Shown: positions 1-29,422 of the stretch, piece after piece
How positions within the stretch are numbered: the first letter of the stretch is position 1
How the letters are laid out: each line of letters starts with the position of its first letter
Source of the DNA: Liolophura sinensis
Lineage: Eukaryota; Mollusca; Polyplacophora; Chitonida; Chitonidae
DNA length: 64,000 bases
Assembly (NCBI RefSeq): GCF_032854445.1
Contig: NC_088295.1
Location: forward strand, 33,572,510-33,636,509
Direction of reading: 5' to 3'
The notes under the pieces: generated by a model
Databases searched by the model: none
Told to the model about the DNA's origin: nothing
The model's input: only the letters and a program-made list of their open reading frames with translations
Program-made: the position numbers and the translations under genes

Positions 1-3000
1 CCATCAAATGTTGAAGTTGTATTCATTTATTATTATTATAAATGCTCTGTTCTTCTGTGAGAATTAAATGTCAGGCAGATAACAAACAAGAAGGTTTCTA
101 ACCTGGACAGATAGGCATTGTTACATCTGCTTCCTAACCCTCTGGCACAAAACAATATCTTATCACGCCCTGAACACCCAGCGTGGCAATGTGGTATTGT
201 ACTCTTGTCCTCCTGAGGTTGTAAACCAGCAAACCTCTCCACTATATACACACAGGTCAAATGTCTTAATATACCTTATAATATTTAATCGCCTCTTAAA
301 AGCACTAATGAATCTAAAAGTTTTGTTCCAGACACATGGTCATACACAAACATATATTTGAGATGAATATTCATATATAATCCGAGAAAAATAATTTTAA
401 AAGAACAGAAAAATAAATACAAGTACACTGTTTAGTGAAGGCAATGGCACGCCTTCAATAACGTACACATGGTATTAGTGTAAAAAACATTCTTAGAACA
501 ACGTTCGTTGCACATATAAACGTAAAATAACATAGACATAGGAGAATGACTTCCTTCCTACTTTAATGTTAGCTGGGCAACAATTATTATTCTTAATTTT
601 GACTTATTCTTCATCTATTAGGATAGATTCGAAAGGAAGCAGTGCTCTTTAAATCTTCAAAAACTACTCCAGTTGGGTTGTTTATAGGTCTTGGAAATTC
701 ACACAATTGCACGGCGTACTCTTGGCTAGGTGAAATAAGGTGAATTTATGGTGCGGGATAACACGGCATGGCAGGAACTTTCTTACAACATCACGTTCAA
801 GAAGCGGAAAACAGCCCTGGGTGAACCCTCCAAGCGAGACCCCGCGAAATCTAGGGCAATGTGTCAACGCCTATAACAGGGTGTCCACTTAAATTAAATC
901 TCAGATATAACTAACACCTTAACTCGGCCTTTAGGAAACAGCTTGTCATATTTTACGGTTTTGTTATGATTTTTTCTCTTGGCTACAGCTTCAGCAGAAC
1001 TGAGCTGTTGGCGTAAAGCACGTTAAAACACCGGATCTGCCGTGCTGAGTCATGCCCCGTGCTGGCTGGGAGCCGTTGCGCAGACTGGCGTGTTGTCAGC
1101 CTGTAACACTAGGCCCGCAGACAATATGATGTGGGAAAAAAGGGAACGCCCCATGGAGTTTGTCTGCAGCTTTACAACAAAGGAATCTCATCGATGTTTC
1201 TGTAATTGGTTTTGACGTGATAGGACTGTCTTTAAAAGGTTTTGTGGAAAACTCCGCAAATATAGGTCATACATCTGGGTTGGAACGACTCAAGTTTTAC
1301 GATGGAGGGAAGTAACCTACGCCTCACCCCTTGTTGCTTAGTCGGAAGGACTGAAGCCCAAGAGGACGTTTGAACATTGGCAAATCTTTGTTATTATGTG
1401 ATTGTGATGCTATCGTTAACACTTTCATAACTGCAATCCTGACCGAATTTCAAGGCGCAAAATGGCGTTTGTCTTTACGTTTGGTTTGAACCAAGCAACT
1501 TGCAGCGTCTTTCGCCTCATTCGTTTCACGCACATTCCAACTGTTTGTGCCTAGAAATTTCCATGGTATTTGGCAGCCAGTGATTTTCTTACAGCACTAA
1601 TTCCGTGGAAATCAACGTATTACCGTAGTCCAAATTTGACTGATTCTCGTATTTGCTCATTGCTCATGTATGTCAATGCCCAGAAAACAGTTTCCTGTAA
1701 GTATACCTACCGGATCACACTCGGCAGAAGCAAACACTTAATGACGCTAACGTAAGCAACAGTTCCCGACGGAAACCTTGTTATAAGAGAACGTAGATCT
1801 TTGGCCTAGGACAGTTCAGGACGGACGGTTTGGTGTATAACTGGGTCAGTCTCCAAACGCCTCAAACAAAGCGTCAACGTCCATTCCACATCAAACCAAT
1901 ATCATGTACATGCATTCACAATGTTGTCGGCAAACCATGTTTCACAAAACAGATAAAATTCATGCATACTCTTGAGACTAGGAGACTATAAGTAGGCCAC
2001 CATCATGAGAAAATAACAGCACTGAGTTACAGGCGGAACTAGGCCAGTTTCCACGAGCTCAAAACAGGTTAAAAGCATAGGGTCTTTTATGAAAACCGAC
2101 AATTTGTGCGATCTTTGGAAGATTTTGCCTTTCGTATCACTGTTTTGTATGAGGACTATGAAAGAAAGTTGGCTGAATAAATTTAATCATTTACATTTTC
2201 ACATACAAAAGTATAGAAGTACTGGAGTCTGCAGTCCACAATGCAACCTCTTGTTCTGGAATTATCAAAAAATGATACATTAAGAGTGGTAAAAGGCGTC
2301 ATTATGTTGCACCTTGACCAAATTGCAAAGTGATGAATGTATTTAACATCTTATTCAAACAATATATCGTCTTAATACTTTTATTGTATTAACTGTACAC
2401 CCAAATGGGGATGGGTCCATAATCGACTTTTTGAATGATATTTTGGAGTTTTCGCTGACGACTGAAAGATTTATCAGATAACAAATATCGACCGTTGAAA
2501 TGTAAAACACGAAAAGGAGCATTCTCGCAGAATTTCATTTTGTTCTGGCTGACGCGATATTAGAGTATATATTCGGGCCGTCGCTGCAAGATCGAGTGTA
2601 GATAGGATAAAAAAATGTATCCCTTCACCAATGATGTCCTCTGCTCAAATATACGTTTAATTTAGGAAATATTCAATGTTCTTCGCAAGTGTTGGCGGTT
2701 TTCCTCGGGCTCTTCCCCAGTAATACCTGTTTTGCCGTGATGCCAGTAAAATATCTATGTTTTAAAGTGCCAAATGAAAAGAACTGAATAAATATTTATT
2801 CTCAACCAACATATTTACTTTTGCACAAGGCCAAAATGTCCTCCCTACTGTTTGTAATGTTCTACCAATGTCAAGAACGTCAGTTTTGATCTATTTATTT
2901 ATCCACACTAAGAATGATAACGTGTTCTTCATTATAAGCCTTGAAAATTGGCCAGCATTCTTGTAACAATAGTCTGCCTCGCCTAATGGAGATGTTTGTC

Positions 3001-5239
3001 GGCACAATTGTTGTAAAACTGTACAACATTGAAAGTCTTGAAAACAGCAGGCTTAATTGACCCTAGGCTATTGCCTATGTTACCATGTGTCTTGTAAACT
3101 GTAGCTTCGGATTTTGTCTGAGGAGTACCAAATCCAAGATGAGTTTACCAAACACCTTGTACCTGTTTTTGGTTGTCGGAGCCTATAGTGATGGAAACGA
3201 TGGAGGAATACGTTTACGGAAACAAACGTTAGAAAATATTCCTTTGAAACTGAAGCCTTAATTTTCCCATCTGTACGAACTGGCATGGCTGGCTGGAAAG
3301 TAATGTAACCACGTCACCGTGTTTTGATGGTTTATGACCCGGCTAACCTCATTGGCCTTTTGCCCTGTTAGCGGCAAGCCACTGTGTTTGAACACGAACA
3401 CACGGTGTACATTTTCTCTGTTATTCCTGTCTATTTGCTTTGTTATCGAACCTGACCATTTAGTCTTTACGTTTGGAGGCAACATTGTAAGTGCACTGAT
3501 ATTATGTGATATTTACAGACATGTATGTATATAATAGGTGTAAATCGAGATATGTAATGTTATGGCCTCCTCTAATGAGATAAACCATTATTCATATGGA
3601 AAATAACTTGTGATTTCACATGTACATGTAGGCCTATGCATCTGTTTATTGCAGAGCAGGAAAACTAGTCTATCCTTCAGTATTTTTATATGAGGAAAAT
3701 TATGGAAATGTGTAAATAACATTGCTTGTCATTCTCGTTAACTGACCGCAAGGTTTATTATTATTATTCATTATTCGTTATATATCTGACCGCAGTCTGA
3801 CCTTGCTCATAATATGGTGAACCTCCGACATCGTCACTGTAAAACAGATCGTCACTATCACGTCGCAGGCGCCAACTCAGACCAATCACAAGGTTGCTCC
3901 CAAAAACTAAATGTGAAATGATCTAATAATTATAAGTCCAGTATGTGAATCAATGTCACTGCTGAGCATGTTGATAGGATAACATGCAGGCCGTTTTGTT
4001 CTGCAGGAGACCGTCTGAATGCTTGTGGAATTGACCTTCGTGATCTTCGGTCTTTTTCTTACAAATGCCTTTCCAGCTAAGCAAGTGTGTTTACCTAGGG
4101 TCCCGATTTCTAGGAGGTATTTCAGCAAACCACCTCCAAATTTACAGTGTCTCGACGTCCTGGAATTGCATATTTGACAGTTGCCAGATTAACAAGCGGT
4201 CTGTGCAGCGTTCAACTGCAGGTCTGTTTATGGCAAGCGTCGCAGAATCCAAACGAGGCCAGGAGCTCGATTAGCCATCTGGGAACGTGCAGAGGCGATC
4301 ATGTTAATCAAACTATTTCCCCCATCGCTCTCCAGGGAATTAAACATGCCTTCAGTTCTTAGCCTGTCTTTACAGAATTTGCATTTGTTATAGACTAAAC
4401 TGGGCCTCTGTCCAAAGTTGTACAACTACGTCTGTTGATGTCTGGGAAGGATCGTCTGGCTTGGCGCCAAAGGGATTGTACTGCATCAACCGTAGCGGCC
4501 AGCGCTATGATAATTGATCTGAGGCCAATCGAAGCAGAGTCAGTGTAATCGACCAGACTCACCCCGTACAAGCCTGCGCACTGGACACCAAATTCCCGAT
4601 AAAATCTCCAAGAAGTATATAATTTGGCGGGGACGATTTTTCTGTACCCTGATATGACGGAATCGACAATTAGCAAGAAGATTGATTTCTTTTGGCAGTT
4701 TTTATAGCAGTTGGCCGTCATGATATTGTTGTTCTTGATGATTTAATGGAGCAGTGTCTGAATCACAACTCCGTCCCATATTGATGGCGATTATGTAATA
4801 CACATATCCATAAAAACTTTACGTGTCCGGGCCTCACACTCGAAAGGTACATTACGTAAGCATGTGAAGATGATACCCTACAACAGCTCTAGACAAATCG
4901 CCATATATTAAATTAATGTTGGTTGCAAAGGTGATAACTTGTGAATTTAGAACGATGTATGAAAGAGAAGGTTAAATGATGTGATCCATTACGTGCACCA
5001 CATCGGCTGGCTAAAACTTATTTCGTTATGTAGCTGTTATATGTACTTATTTAATTCTTGTTATGGATTATGGTATGAATAAAACCTATAATATTGTTTA
5101 TGTATATATTGTATATATTGTTATGTATGACAACTGGCACGAGAGAACATAGTTCTTTTATACGATAAACACGATGCGCTTCTTTAAAAGGATCCAAGCT
5201 GGTACCATACAGCCCTGAGCCACGTTAAAAACTTAAATG
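1..5239. other. Unassigned noncoding stretch
   Basis: Only short ORFs (at most 108 codons) with no recognised motif, no SINE signature and no clear tandem repeat. AT-rich, like the bulk of the window. Confidence 0.5.
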
Positions 5240-7945
5240 GTGGCTTTTAAATGGCACTCAGTCATTAGTTACATTGGGTGTCTTTGGTTAGAATCGTGAA
5301 TGAAAAGAATGTGTGGTGCCTTTGTCAGAATTATATATCGAAAGGATATTGGTTGCCTTTCCTAGGATTTCAGAAATATCTAGTTTTCTTATTAAGTGGC
5401 TGTATTGAAGTTTGATTTCAGTGCATTCCCCAAGAAATGCCCGTTGTCTTACTAGGATGTTTCATTTGAAGAAACATCTGATGTCGTTGTTAAGATGCTT
5501 TGTGGAAGATATGTATGTTTTATTATTAGAATTGCACGGATATCTGCTTCTTTTATTGGTAAGCTACATTGAAGTTTGCCTTTGATGTCTTTGATGCAGT
5601 GTTTTTAGAAGAAACGTCTGATATATTTGTTGGAATGCTTGGGTGAAGAAATTCGCGATGTCTTTATAAGAATCAGAAATGTCTGAACGAAAGTCTGCTG
5701 TGGAGAAATGTCTAGGGTCAGTAAAGGAATGTCTGGCGCGTTTGCTAGGATGCTTAATAGGAGGCATGTATCGTGATTTTGTTTAGCAGCTTAGCGTGGA
5801 ATAAGTTCAAATGTCATTATTAAGATTCTCAGGTGCCTTACGGTTAGGATGTTAGGATACTGCACTGAACAAATGCCTTGTGCTTTAGTTAGGGTACAGC
5901 ACTAAGCAAATGTCTTGTGTTTTAGTTAGGATACTGCACTTAACAAATGTCTTCTCCTTTAGTTTGGATACTGTCCTGAACAAATGTCTTGTGCTTTAGT
6001 TGGGATACTGCACTGAACAAATGTCTTGTGCCTTTGTCAGGACAGTGCACTGAACAATTGTCTTGTGCTTTAGTTAGGATACTGCACTGAACAAATGTCT
6101 TGTTCTTTAGTTAGGATACTGCACTGAACAAATGTCATGTACGTTAGTTAGGATACTGCACTGGTGCCTTTGCCTGTACAGTGCACTGAACAAATGTCTT
6201 GTGCGTTAGTTAGGATACTGCATTGAACAAATGTCCTGTGCTTTAGTTTGGATACTGCACTTAACAAATGTCTTCTCCTTTAGTTTGGGTACTGTCCTGA
6301 ACAAATGTCTTGTTCTTTAGTTAGGATACTGCACTGAATAAATCTCTTGTGCTTTAGCTTCTATATTGCACTGAACAAATGTCTTGTGCTTTAGGTAGGA
6401 TACTACACTGAACAAATCTTTTGTGCTTTAGTTTGGATACTGCTCTAAGAAATGTCTTGTGCTTTAGTTTGGATACTGCAATGAACAAACGTCTTTTGCT
6501 TTAATTAGGATACTGCACTGAACAAATGCCTGGTGCTTTAGTTAGGATACTGCATTGAAAAAATCTCTTGTGCTTTGGTTTGGTTACTGCACTGGACAAA
6601 TGCCTGGTGCTTTAGTTAGGACACTGCACTGAACAAATGTCTTGTACTTTAGTTGGGATACTGCACTGAACAAGAGATCTCTTGTGTCATTGTAAGGATA
6701 CTGCACTGAACAAATGTCTTCTGCCTTTGTTAGGATGCTGCACTGAACTTGTTCTTTAGTTAGGATACTGCACTGAACAAATGACTTCTTCCTTTGTTAG
6801 GATACTGCACTGAACAAATGTCTTGCTCTTTAGTTAGGATACTGCATTGAACAAATGTCTTGTGCCTTAGTTAGGACACTACACTGAACAAATGTCTTGT
6901 TCTTTAGTTAGGATACTGCATTGAACAAAATCTCTTGTGCCTTCGTTAGGATACTGCTCTGAACAAATGTCTAGTGCCTGTGTTACGATACTGAACTGAA
7001 CAAATGTGTTATGCTTGTGTTAGGATACTGTATGTAACGAATGTCTCTTGTTTGTGTGAGGATAATGAACTGAAAAGTGTCTAGTGCCTTGTTAGGATAC
7101 TGCTCTGAACTAATGCCTAGTGTCTTATTAGGATTCTGAATGAATATCTAGTTCCTATGTTAGGATACTGAACTGAACGAATTTCTGGTGCCTTTGTTAG
7201 GACGCTTTACTGAACAAATATCTGGTGCCTTTGTTAGGGTACTGCACCGAACAATGTCTGATTCCTGTGTTAAGATACTGAACTGAACGAATGTGTGGTA
7301 CCTGTGTTAGAATACGGCACTGAACGTCTGGTGTCCTATCACTATCTGTGATAGGATAGTGATCTGATACGAGTTTAGTGCCTTTGTTAGGATACTGTTC
7401 TGAACCAATGTCTAGTTCCTGAGTTACGATACTGAAATGAACAAATGTCTGGTGCCTTTGTTTGGATACTGCACGAAATGAATGCCTGGTCTCTATGTTA
7501 GGATACTGAACTGTAAAGCGCCTAGTTCTTTTGTTAGGATACAGCTCTGAACGAATGTCCATTGAATTTGTTACAAAACTGCTCTGAACTAATGTCTAGT
7601 GCCTTTGTTAGGATACTGAACTGAAAAATGTCTAGTGTCTGTTTTAGGACACTGAAATGAACAAGTGTCTAATACCTGTGTTAGGACACTGCACTGAACA
7701 AATGTCTAATGCCTATGTTACTGAACAGAGCAAATGTCTAGTCCTTTAGGAGAGAGCTTTATGGAAGGTTTGTGCGGGCGTCTTTGTCAGGAAATTGCAT
7801 CCGGATAGTTTATTAATTTAATTGAAGTAATGTCTTGTGTCTTTATTAAGATCCCCTTTGAAAGGAATTCATTTCTAGTAATTTTGTCAGAATGCTTAAT
7901 CGAAAGAATTCTTGGTGTCTCGATAATGGTGTTTAAAATATGAAC
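5240..7945 (+). repeat. 37-bp minisatellite array with decayed flanks
   Basis: From about 5831 to 7750 a 37-bp unit recurs roughly 50 times. Its steadiest parts are TTAGGATACTGCACTGAAC and AAATGTCTTGTGC. The period was checked directly (for example GGATACTGC at 6077 and 6114). Units in the left half tend to carry TTGTGCTTTAGTT and those in the right half TAGTGCCTTTGTT, so there are local subfamilies. Outside this core (5240-5830 and 7750-7945) the same pattern is faint and irregular. Antisense ORFs here, up to 121 codons, are repeat artefacts. Confidence 0.92.
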
Positions 7946-10687
7946 GAATCGACCAGATCTTCCACGTTCGTTTAAGGCATAGGAAACGACCTAGTATCGG
8001 GAAACAATATGACCATGATATAATTAAAATAATGTACAAAAAGTGTATCACTAAGTAGCCAGTTTAGATTATTTCTATGCACACAAGTGCTAACTGTTTG
8101 CTAATTTTACTTAAACACCACAAACCTAATCCATATATGTTTGCTAAATGTTAAAGAAAGTATAATATACATGTATAACGTAACATGATCTATAACAAAT
8201 GATGAACCAGGGCCTTACGAAATGAGTATTGGACACCTAAAGGATCTCAACATGTTATGAGTGAATTGCACGTATAAAGTATATTCCCAGAAAAAAGGCG
8301 GTATAGAAACGTCAATAAATGTGTCGTATCTCAACATGCTTTCAGAATTTTACTGTGGAAGTCTATATGGCTTCCAAAACTAATAAAACAGCTAAGTTTT
8401 GTTCCACGGCTTGGCTTTCACACCTATGTGTTCAAATATATGTTATAAATCAGTCACAATTTATTCCGTTTTATTCAATTTTCGTCTCACACCTCGATGT
8501 TCACATTTACTCATAAAATGACACTTTGTGATGTTGATTTGGAGGTTGTACATTGTCAAGATCGACACATTGCTATAACTGCTGTCAATATTGCATCTGG
8601 AGAGACGGCAGATAAGAAACAGGATCGGGACTTTTTTCCGCACATCGGCAAAAGTCCGCGAATTGACTGGCTTCTACTTTTTGCAATGCTGTCACATACA
8701 GTCCACAGTGGTTAGCGTAACAGAAAACAGATAAGCCTTGTCAGCTTACTGACTGACCTTGTTTAATACGCCCTCAGATTTCTGGCCCTTGCAAAGCCAA
8801 TGAGAAGGCTATATTAAATCGTTGGTTGATAATCTACCGTTGTGTTAATAACTCCAGCATGAGTGTAGTGCACTATGAAAATGCAATCGTGTATATAATA
8901 TAATATACCGTATATGATGTGTGGTAAATATGTTGCCCTAAAACTTTACATAGTCCATCGGATTGTGAACTACCACAGCATAGCGTTCAAACGTCGTCTC
9001 TGTGTCAACTTACGGAAGCCAAGGCAAGAGACCCTTCCTGACGAGATACAACTGATGTGGTTAAGTAGCTTGTTTGTGACAAGAGATCAAGTATTACACA
9101 TATCATCTAATGTTTGATCTGCATACGCAATAAGCAATTTTTCGAATTCTCTATGCTGTATTATAAGTTCTCAGTAATATACCTGTTAAATTTGAATTCG
9201 CTCGGATACAGGGTTGTGTAGAAAACAGGACAAATCAAATACAGAGAGATTTCCTTGTTTATATACTGTGGTTAGTTTACATCCCCAGGCCTCAGGGATG
9301 CTTAATCCACCATTAGAGTCATTATGTATGGATGCAATGTAATAAAAGATCTACAGCACAGTAAGTAAAACCAGCGCAGCGACGGCAATGTGACAGTTGA
9401 CCGTGTTTTTTTTACTGATGACAAACACATTATCAAATTGTACTTCAAAATAAGGTTTTATTCAGTCAATGTGCATTTGTCCACCTGTCTAACCATGTCA
9501 GATTTGAGGCAACATTTTCATCTCCAAGAAAGAATGTAGCTACCGGTGAAATGGCACGGATTTATTCAGACAAATTCTACTGAAACGTTTACCGGAAAGT
9601 AAAAGCAAGAAGACATATTGGGAATGAAAGAAAAGTGTTCTTACCACTTACCTTAATTCTTTTGGACGGTATCCATTATGTGTTCACACGACGTCAGCTG
9701 TGTACCACACCCTCATAACACGCACTACAAGCGATAAGGCAGTGCAAAGGTGGCCCTGACTAGGTCTGCCATTAGCCAATAAGAAATGTTAACATGATTT
9801 TCGATAAGGATAACACACTCTGTTGCTGATTGCTTGTGACATAGCTAAGTAACGGTGTCAAGTCTAGAACTTCGTGTGTCGTCATCGTCTACGTCCAGAC
9901 TACACATCTTGACGCTGGCATTATCTTTGTTTTATTCTTAATACTTTGTATACAATGTCTGTTTTTGCTTTCTTTGCATATATGACGTGAGTACATATTA
10001 CGTCCGCACATCAATATCTTGCCAAATTACACTAATGCTATAACTTTTTAGTTTTTCAACAATGCCATTTACAAGTTTACTGGAAATATGAACTTAAACA
10101 TTTATGTGGTTTGAGCGTTGCTCAGTGAAATAAGCTGATTACAATTCTAATTCAGTGAATATGTATTGTGACAAAAAAGAGTAGAAAAAAGCCAAACTTT
10201 GATTGTACTCGAAACAATCAAACATTGTAAAGACGTAGTACTCGTAAATTTGCAAAAGCAACCCAGATTCCTGACCGTTTTGCAGATTTTGGAGTAGGTT
10301 TACGACAAGACGTCTAGTCGGTTAGTTTGCTGGGATGGGGGTATTCCCATCTTCTATCTCTACCTGTCGGCCTCTTCCCTTGGATGATAATAATAACACA
10401 GGAAGACCGCCCGTTGGCATCTTATTTGGCCCTCGCTTTAACCAGTCACTCGTTCAAGATAGTTAGCATCCTTGAATAGATGGTGCATGTACAGTCACAT
10501 ATCTTTGAGTAAGAACTGGTATTCTTGATTTCAGTACAATACAAAACTTGAATGCGTCTGTAGAATTCCACGGTGGCTTAAATTATGCCTACGACAATTC
10601 TGTAACAACCTAAAAAGTTTTATTGACGGAGATTTTAGCAAGTTTATCCTGTTATCAAAGTTTTTTTAACAAACTGAAGTTTTAGGC
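7946..10687. other. Unassigned noncoding stretch
   Basis: Short ORFs only, no recognised protein family, no clear repeat. Nothing supportable. Confidence 0.45.
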
Positions 10688-10850
10688 AATACTCCACAAT
10701 ATTTTACTTATACGACAGCGGCCAGCATAATGGTGGAAAGCTCACCACCATCTGCAGGTTGCTGGAAGACCTTTCCACGTACATGTACGAAGCCAGTGTG
10801 TGCCGGACTTGAACCGACAGCCCACCCTACGCACACACACTTCCGACCCC
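10688..10850 (-). mobile_element. SINE remnant (tRNA-headed type), tail-truncated
   Basis: Contains, in the same order as the full copy at 23315-23558, the core pieces TTACTTATACGACAGCGGCC, AGCATAATGGTGG and GCAGGTTGCTGGAAGACC, then GACTTGAACC (10806-10815), the reverse complement of a pol III box B. The box A end and AT-rich tail are not recognisable, so this is an old damaged copy. Clear target-site duplications were not found. Confidence 0.8.
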
Positions 10851-13800
10851 AACATACTAGTTCGGGAAAAAGTTTGTTAATATTAGTGTAAATTGTTAAG
10901 TTTAATATCAAAATCGCGTTATAAATGAAAGGCTGTGGTGAAGTAAGCTGTTCTACCATTTACAAACTGCTCTGGTGGACTGGTCCTCTTACCTAACCCC
11001 GTCTCGCCGACAGTAGGTGAAATTTACCTGTGCAGGTTTTCTTTTTGCAGCGTGAAGAGAACAAGACCAGGACAAAAGTAACTGCAACGAGTTCATGCTT
11101 CATGATTGTTCATCGGTTGCATATGGCATTTAGCTACCTTACGTTTCCACTCTTTATTCATATACAGTGGAAAGATTCCATAATGACGGGACAGAGGCAG
11201 ATATGATCCTAGATAGCTCTGTATAAAAGCTGTTCACTAAGAAGATTCTAACAGATGCTTTCTGTCTGTATCCAACCCAAGTCCCCGTGCCACAGACAGT
11301 GTGGTTTTTTCTGGCGTAATCAGCAAAGCAGACGAACTACAGAAAGCAGATTAGTCATAAAGAGATAGTTATAAATACTGCTCATGTCTGTTACATTATC
11401 CCGATACTATCTAAGGTGATACAACTACAATTATCAAAATGGCGTCACCTTCGTGGAGGCTTGGTCTAGGTAACAAAGAAGACAGCATATATAACACCTT
11501 GCCGACAACTTGGTAGTCCTTTCTTATCAACATCTGCATTGGTCTAAAGATACTCTCTAAACACACGGGAAAGGCTGTTATCGAGACTAACTTCCGGCAG
11601 AGAGGACGGCTTATTTTAGAAGCTATAATGGTCTTAACGAGAAGGAGAAGATAAGTCCAGCGGCTCTCGATCTTTGACCAGCAGGTGGCGTTCTCACACA
11701 TAATTTCTCCTCTCTCACATCTTGCCATCTCTCTACAGAAGGTTGTCTCAATGCCATGACCTTCCCACAGGGCGTCTTCATGTAGAAAACTTTACTCAGC
11801 AACTTCACAGACATTCAGAAAGTTTTTTTTTACTGCTTGGGCGATATCTTTAATAATAGCGTCTAGATTTATTACCGTGTCTGAACAGACACCACGAATT
11901 TATAGACTTTTTTTAACTTTTCACATCACTTTAGATAGAGTACCTGAATAAATTAAATTCTATATTAGGTCAAGAAACATGATGACGGTGTCATACTGAC
12001 GGTGACTGTGTTATGGCATATAAATTGTTTCGAACGTTTCTAGAAAAAATATTTAAGTTGGAATAAAACATTTACATTCCGTTCAGATAAGCTTTTGAAA
12101 TGTGACATCAAAACCAAAATTTACACAGTGAATGCTCCAAAAGACAATAACAATGCTGATCATGGACATGTTGTGTTTCACTCAAAACAACTTCTTGCTT
12201 TTCGTGATCCTTTTAGGATCGGGAGATAAGTAATTCACCGTTACTCCGATTATACCTTTTAACAGTTCACCTAGTATAGAGCTTAGTCGATCGTTGTCAA
12301 TACATACCGCTTCTCCTCTTGTCAGAGAACATTTGACGGTCTAAAACTGCTGGTCGCAGTTTCCATTTGCGAGAAACAAGCCACAGTATTGATCATTATA
12401 TACACATTTATTTGCAACGTTCGCCGTACAAATGTCAGTATTAGCCCTACATGAACAAGAATAATAATAACACAGTAACGAGAGAATGACTGACATCATA
12501 TAACCACGCCCCTGGCAACCAGAAGAACCAAATAAAAACACTCTGTTCACCACAGTTTGGAGTCAATCTTTTCTCCAGTCTGTTACAATATGAGGTATCC
12601 CAGTATATCACAACCATTGTGTGACGTCACAGGATCCCCTGTATGCCTAAAGTGTGCACGTCCACAAAGTCTCCTTCTCTTTACCAGCTAACAAAGTCTC
12701 CTATCAGACGTTTTTTAAGCAATACATCGGCAGCTGAATATAAATGGACAAGGAGAATATATATTTTTGCAGTGCTAATCGAATTTACCATCCCGTCATA
12801 CCCTAAAACTGTAATAATCATCCAAATTATTAGAGCTTTTAAGACAGAAAGTGATATTAAATGACATCAGTAACTGAATAAGGACTGTAATTTAAAAGGG
12901 GTCAGTTTCTTAGCTTGTTGCAACTCCGCAAACAAATAAAAGTAGACATTTCCAGTTTTCGATTCCATTCATCGATCTCAGTAAATACGAATCCATCCAC
13001 CTCATCAGTTCCAAGTCGTTACATATAATCACTTGACTAGTTCATAGGCAGATAATCATAAGATGCGATAACGATTTTCACAGTTTGACACCAGTCAGTC
13101 TAACTCACATATTTACATAATATGGTATAAATAAGCGATCGTTATAAATATCCGTTTGCATTTAAATGGCACAGACAATGCCGTAAATGATATACTGAAG
13201 ACCCATCAAGCTTCTATGTAAAAACACGAGGAACTTGCTCTGAAAATACGTTAATATCACGGTAATCTATCTTAATAACAGAAAAATAGTCTGTGCTATA
13301 GACATATGAAATACATTATGACGTCGCGACAAGGAAACACGAATCACAAAGCATTTCGTGTATTTTTTGCATCTTGCAAAACAAGAAATTACCTTCATAA
13401 ATATTATATGAAAGCTGTGGAAAGGGTACTTCGACATACACTATGAAATATAATTTAGACACACAATTTACCACAGGCAATATGGCTAAACTTTCTTCTT
13501 TGTATTTAATCTAAGTATAATTGAGTGTGAAATCCAGCGGTTTCGACATGTAAACCTGTAAAGCTTCTAACAAACATTCCACTATCATGGTATACCATTA
13601 TCTTTTGACGCTTACACCCCCATATGTGCTTATCTACTTATTGACTATTAATTTTAATTCGTTACTTTACACTTACACTATTTTCCAACCCTGTTAGCCT
13701 GTTAAAACAAATCGACAATACTAACAAGTCAGAATTTTCGTTTCAAAGAAAATAGCGCCTAGAGCATACTGTATCAAAGAATACTGTCTGATTCAAAATA

Positions 13801-15238
13801 AATAATCACACCAAATTATATAAAAACAGAATGAAAATAATCAGGAAATTCGGTGTAAAATGGTACAACACGGGATAATGCTTCCCGAAAATAAAATGAC
13901 GAGAGCTTATTGTGTGAACAAGTCAATCAGGAGGGTGAGGCAACCAGACAGGTGTGTGCGCGTAATGACAAAACATCCACATATATCACACTGGCAATAT
14001 GGTAAACTGAACATCAACGGAGTTTGACTTGACACCAGTACAATTATATACTTACTTCTCTACAGTAACATTTTAAACATGAACAGATTATGAACTACTT
14101 GATTCTGTAGAAATTTTATACATCGATCTAAACCCTTACATTGGTCTACCCGTCCCGCCCATAAGCGGCCCGAGCATATCTAAACATGTACATGGATGCC
14201 ATAGCACTATTGCTCCTGTAGGCTATGTACAAAACAGCAACATTAATCTTCATTTCTTAATTACATATATCATATATATGTCTTCTCATATATAAATACG
14301 ACAATGAGAAGAAAATAATTTATATCATACATATTTGTAATGCAATCTCCTCAAGTCAATTTACGACAAGTTATAATGCTGTCAGATAGTAAGAATGAAA
14401 TCGCGTGAACCAGTAAGCGTCTATATTTCACAGTCAGTCTGACGAAGCATGCATATCTATAACATCCGGCATTGGTCAGTCACCTACAACACATGCTTGT
14501 TGGCTAAATTCTGAAGTTCACATAGCCAAAGCAATAAATACAAGTTGTAGAACTATATTTTACGTTCACAGAATTGGATTTCATCATTGCGTGAGTCCAC
14601 GATTTGGAGTCAGCATCCACGAAGTATATCGGGAGTTTATGAAAATAAGGTAATCATACCTGTTACCACATTCACCGTTATCACGGGTCAGTATCTGTTC
14701 ACGCGCAGTTGTCATGGCTGAGACACCGTTCAACCATATGATTGTTACACAGCCGGATATGCCCTCTTCCTTTTGGTGAACGGTACTCATTTGCCTACAC
14801 ACGCCCTGATTAGCAATTCGTAAGCCTACGTGTCAAAAATGCACTTTACCATCATCTTATACAAACATATCCCATTGAGCAATCAGCTTAGCAAATCTGC
14901 TTCTATGGCAGCCTGTTCTCGTTCAAGGGTAGCGAGATTCCGAGGAGAAATGGCACTGACTGGTGTCCACTATAACCATGGAAATACACGAGTTTCGCCA
15001 GACAAAACCTGGCTGGTCATTTGCCCCCCTTTTAACCGGGCTTAATATTCTGGTAAGTCTCGATGGGGAGTCGGTTGTGGAAATCCGTGAGGGATCGGTT
15101 TAGGCCATGTGCCAATTAGACAGCCTTACCGCTACTAGTATTTTGCTGCTGTTTGGCACAGATCAGTCGCCATTTGAACCGGTACCGATATACCCCGATT
15201 ATGTCTTGGCTTATAGCCTTTGATGGAATATCAACATC
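10851..15238. other. 3' flank of ndnf, no further gene seen
   Basis: This lies downstream of the ndnf stop codon on the minus strand and should hold its 3' UTR. Several weak poly(A)-signal-like hexamers exist on the minus strand (for example near 13505 and 12405) but none stands out. The ORFs are short and unrecognised. Confidence 0.4.
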
Positions 15239-29414
<14,176 letters not shown>

Positions 29415-29422
29415 TTTCACCA

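Noticed and set aside
7197-7562. 121-codon minus-strand ORF with repeated PNKGTR-like words
   Set aside because: By-product of the 37-bp minisatellite.
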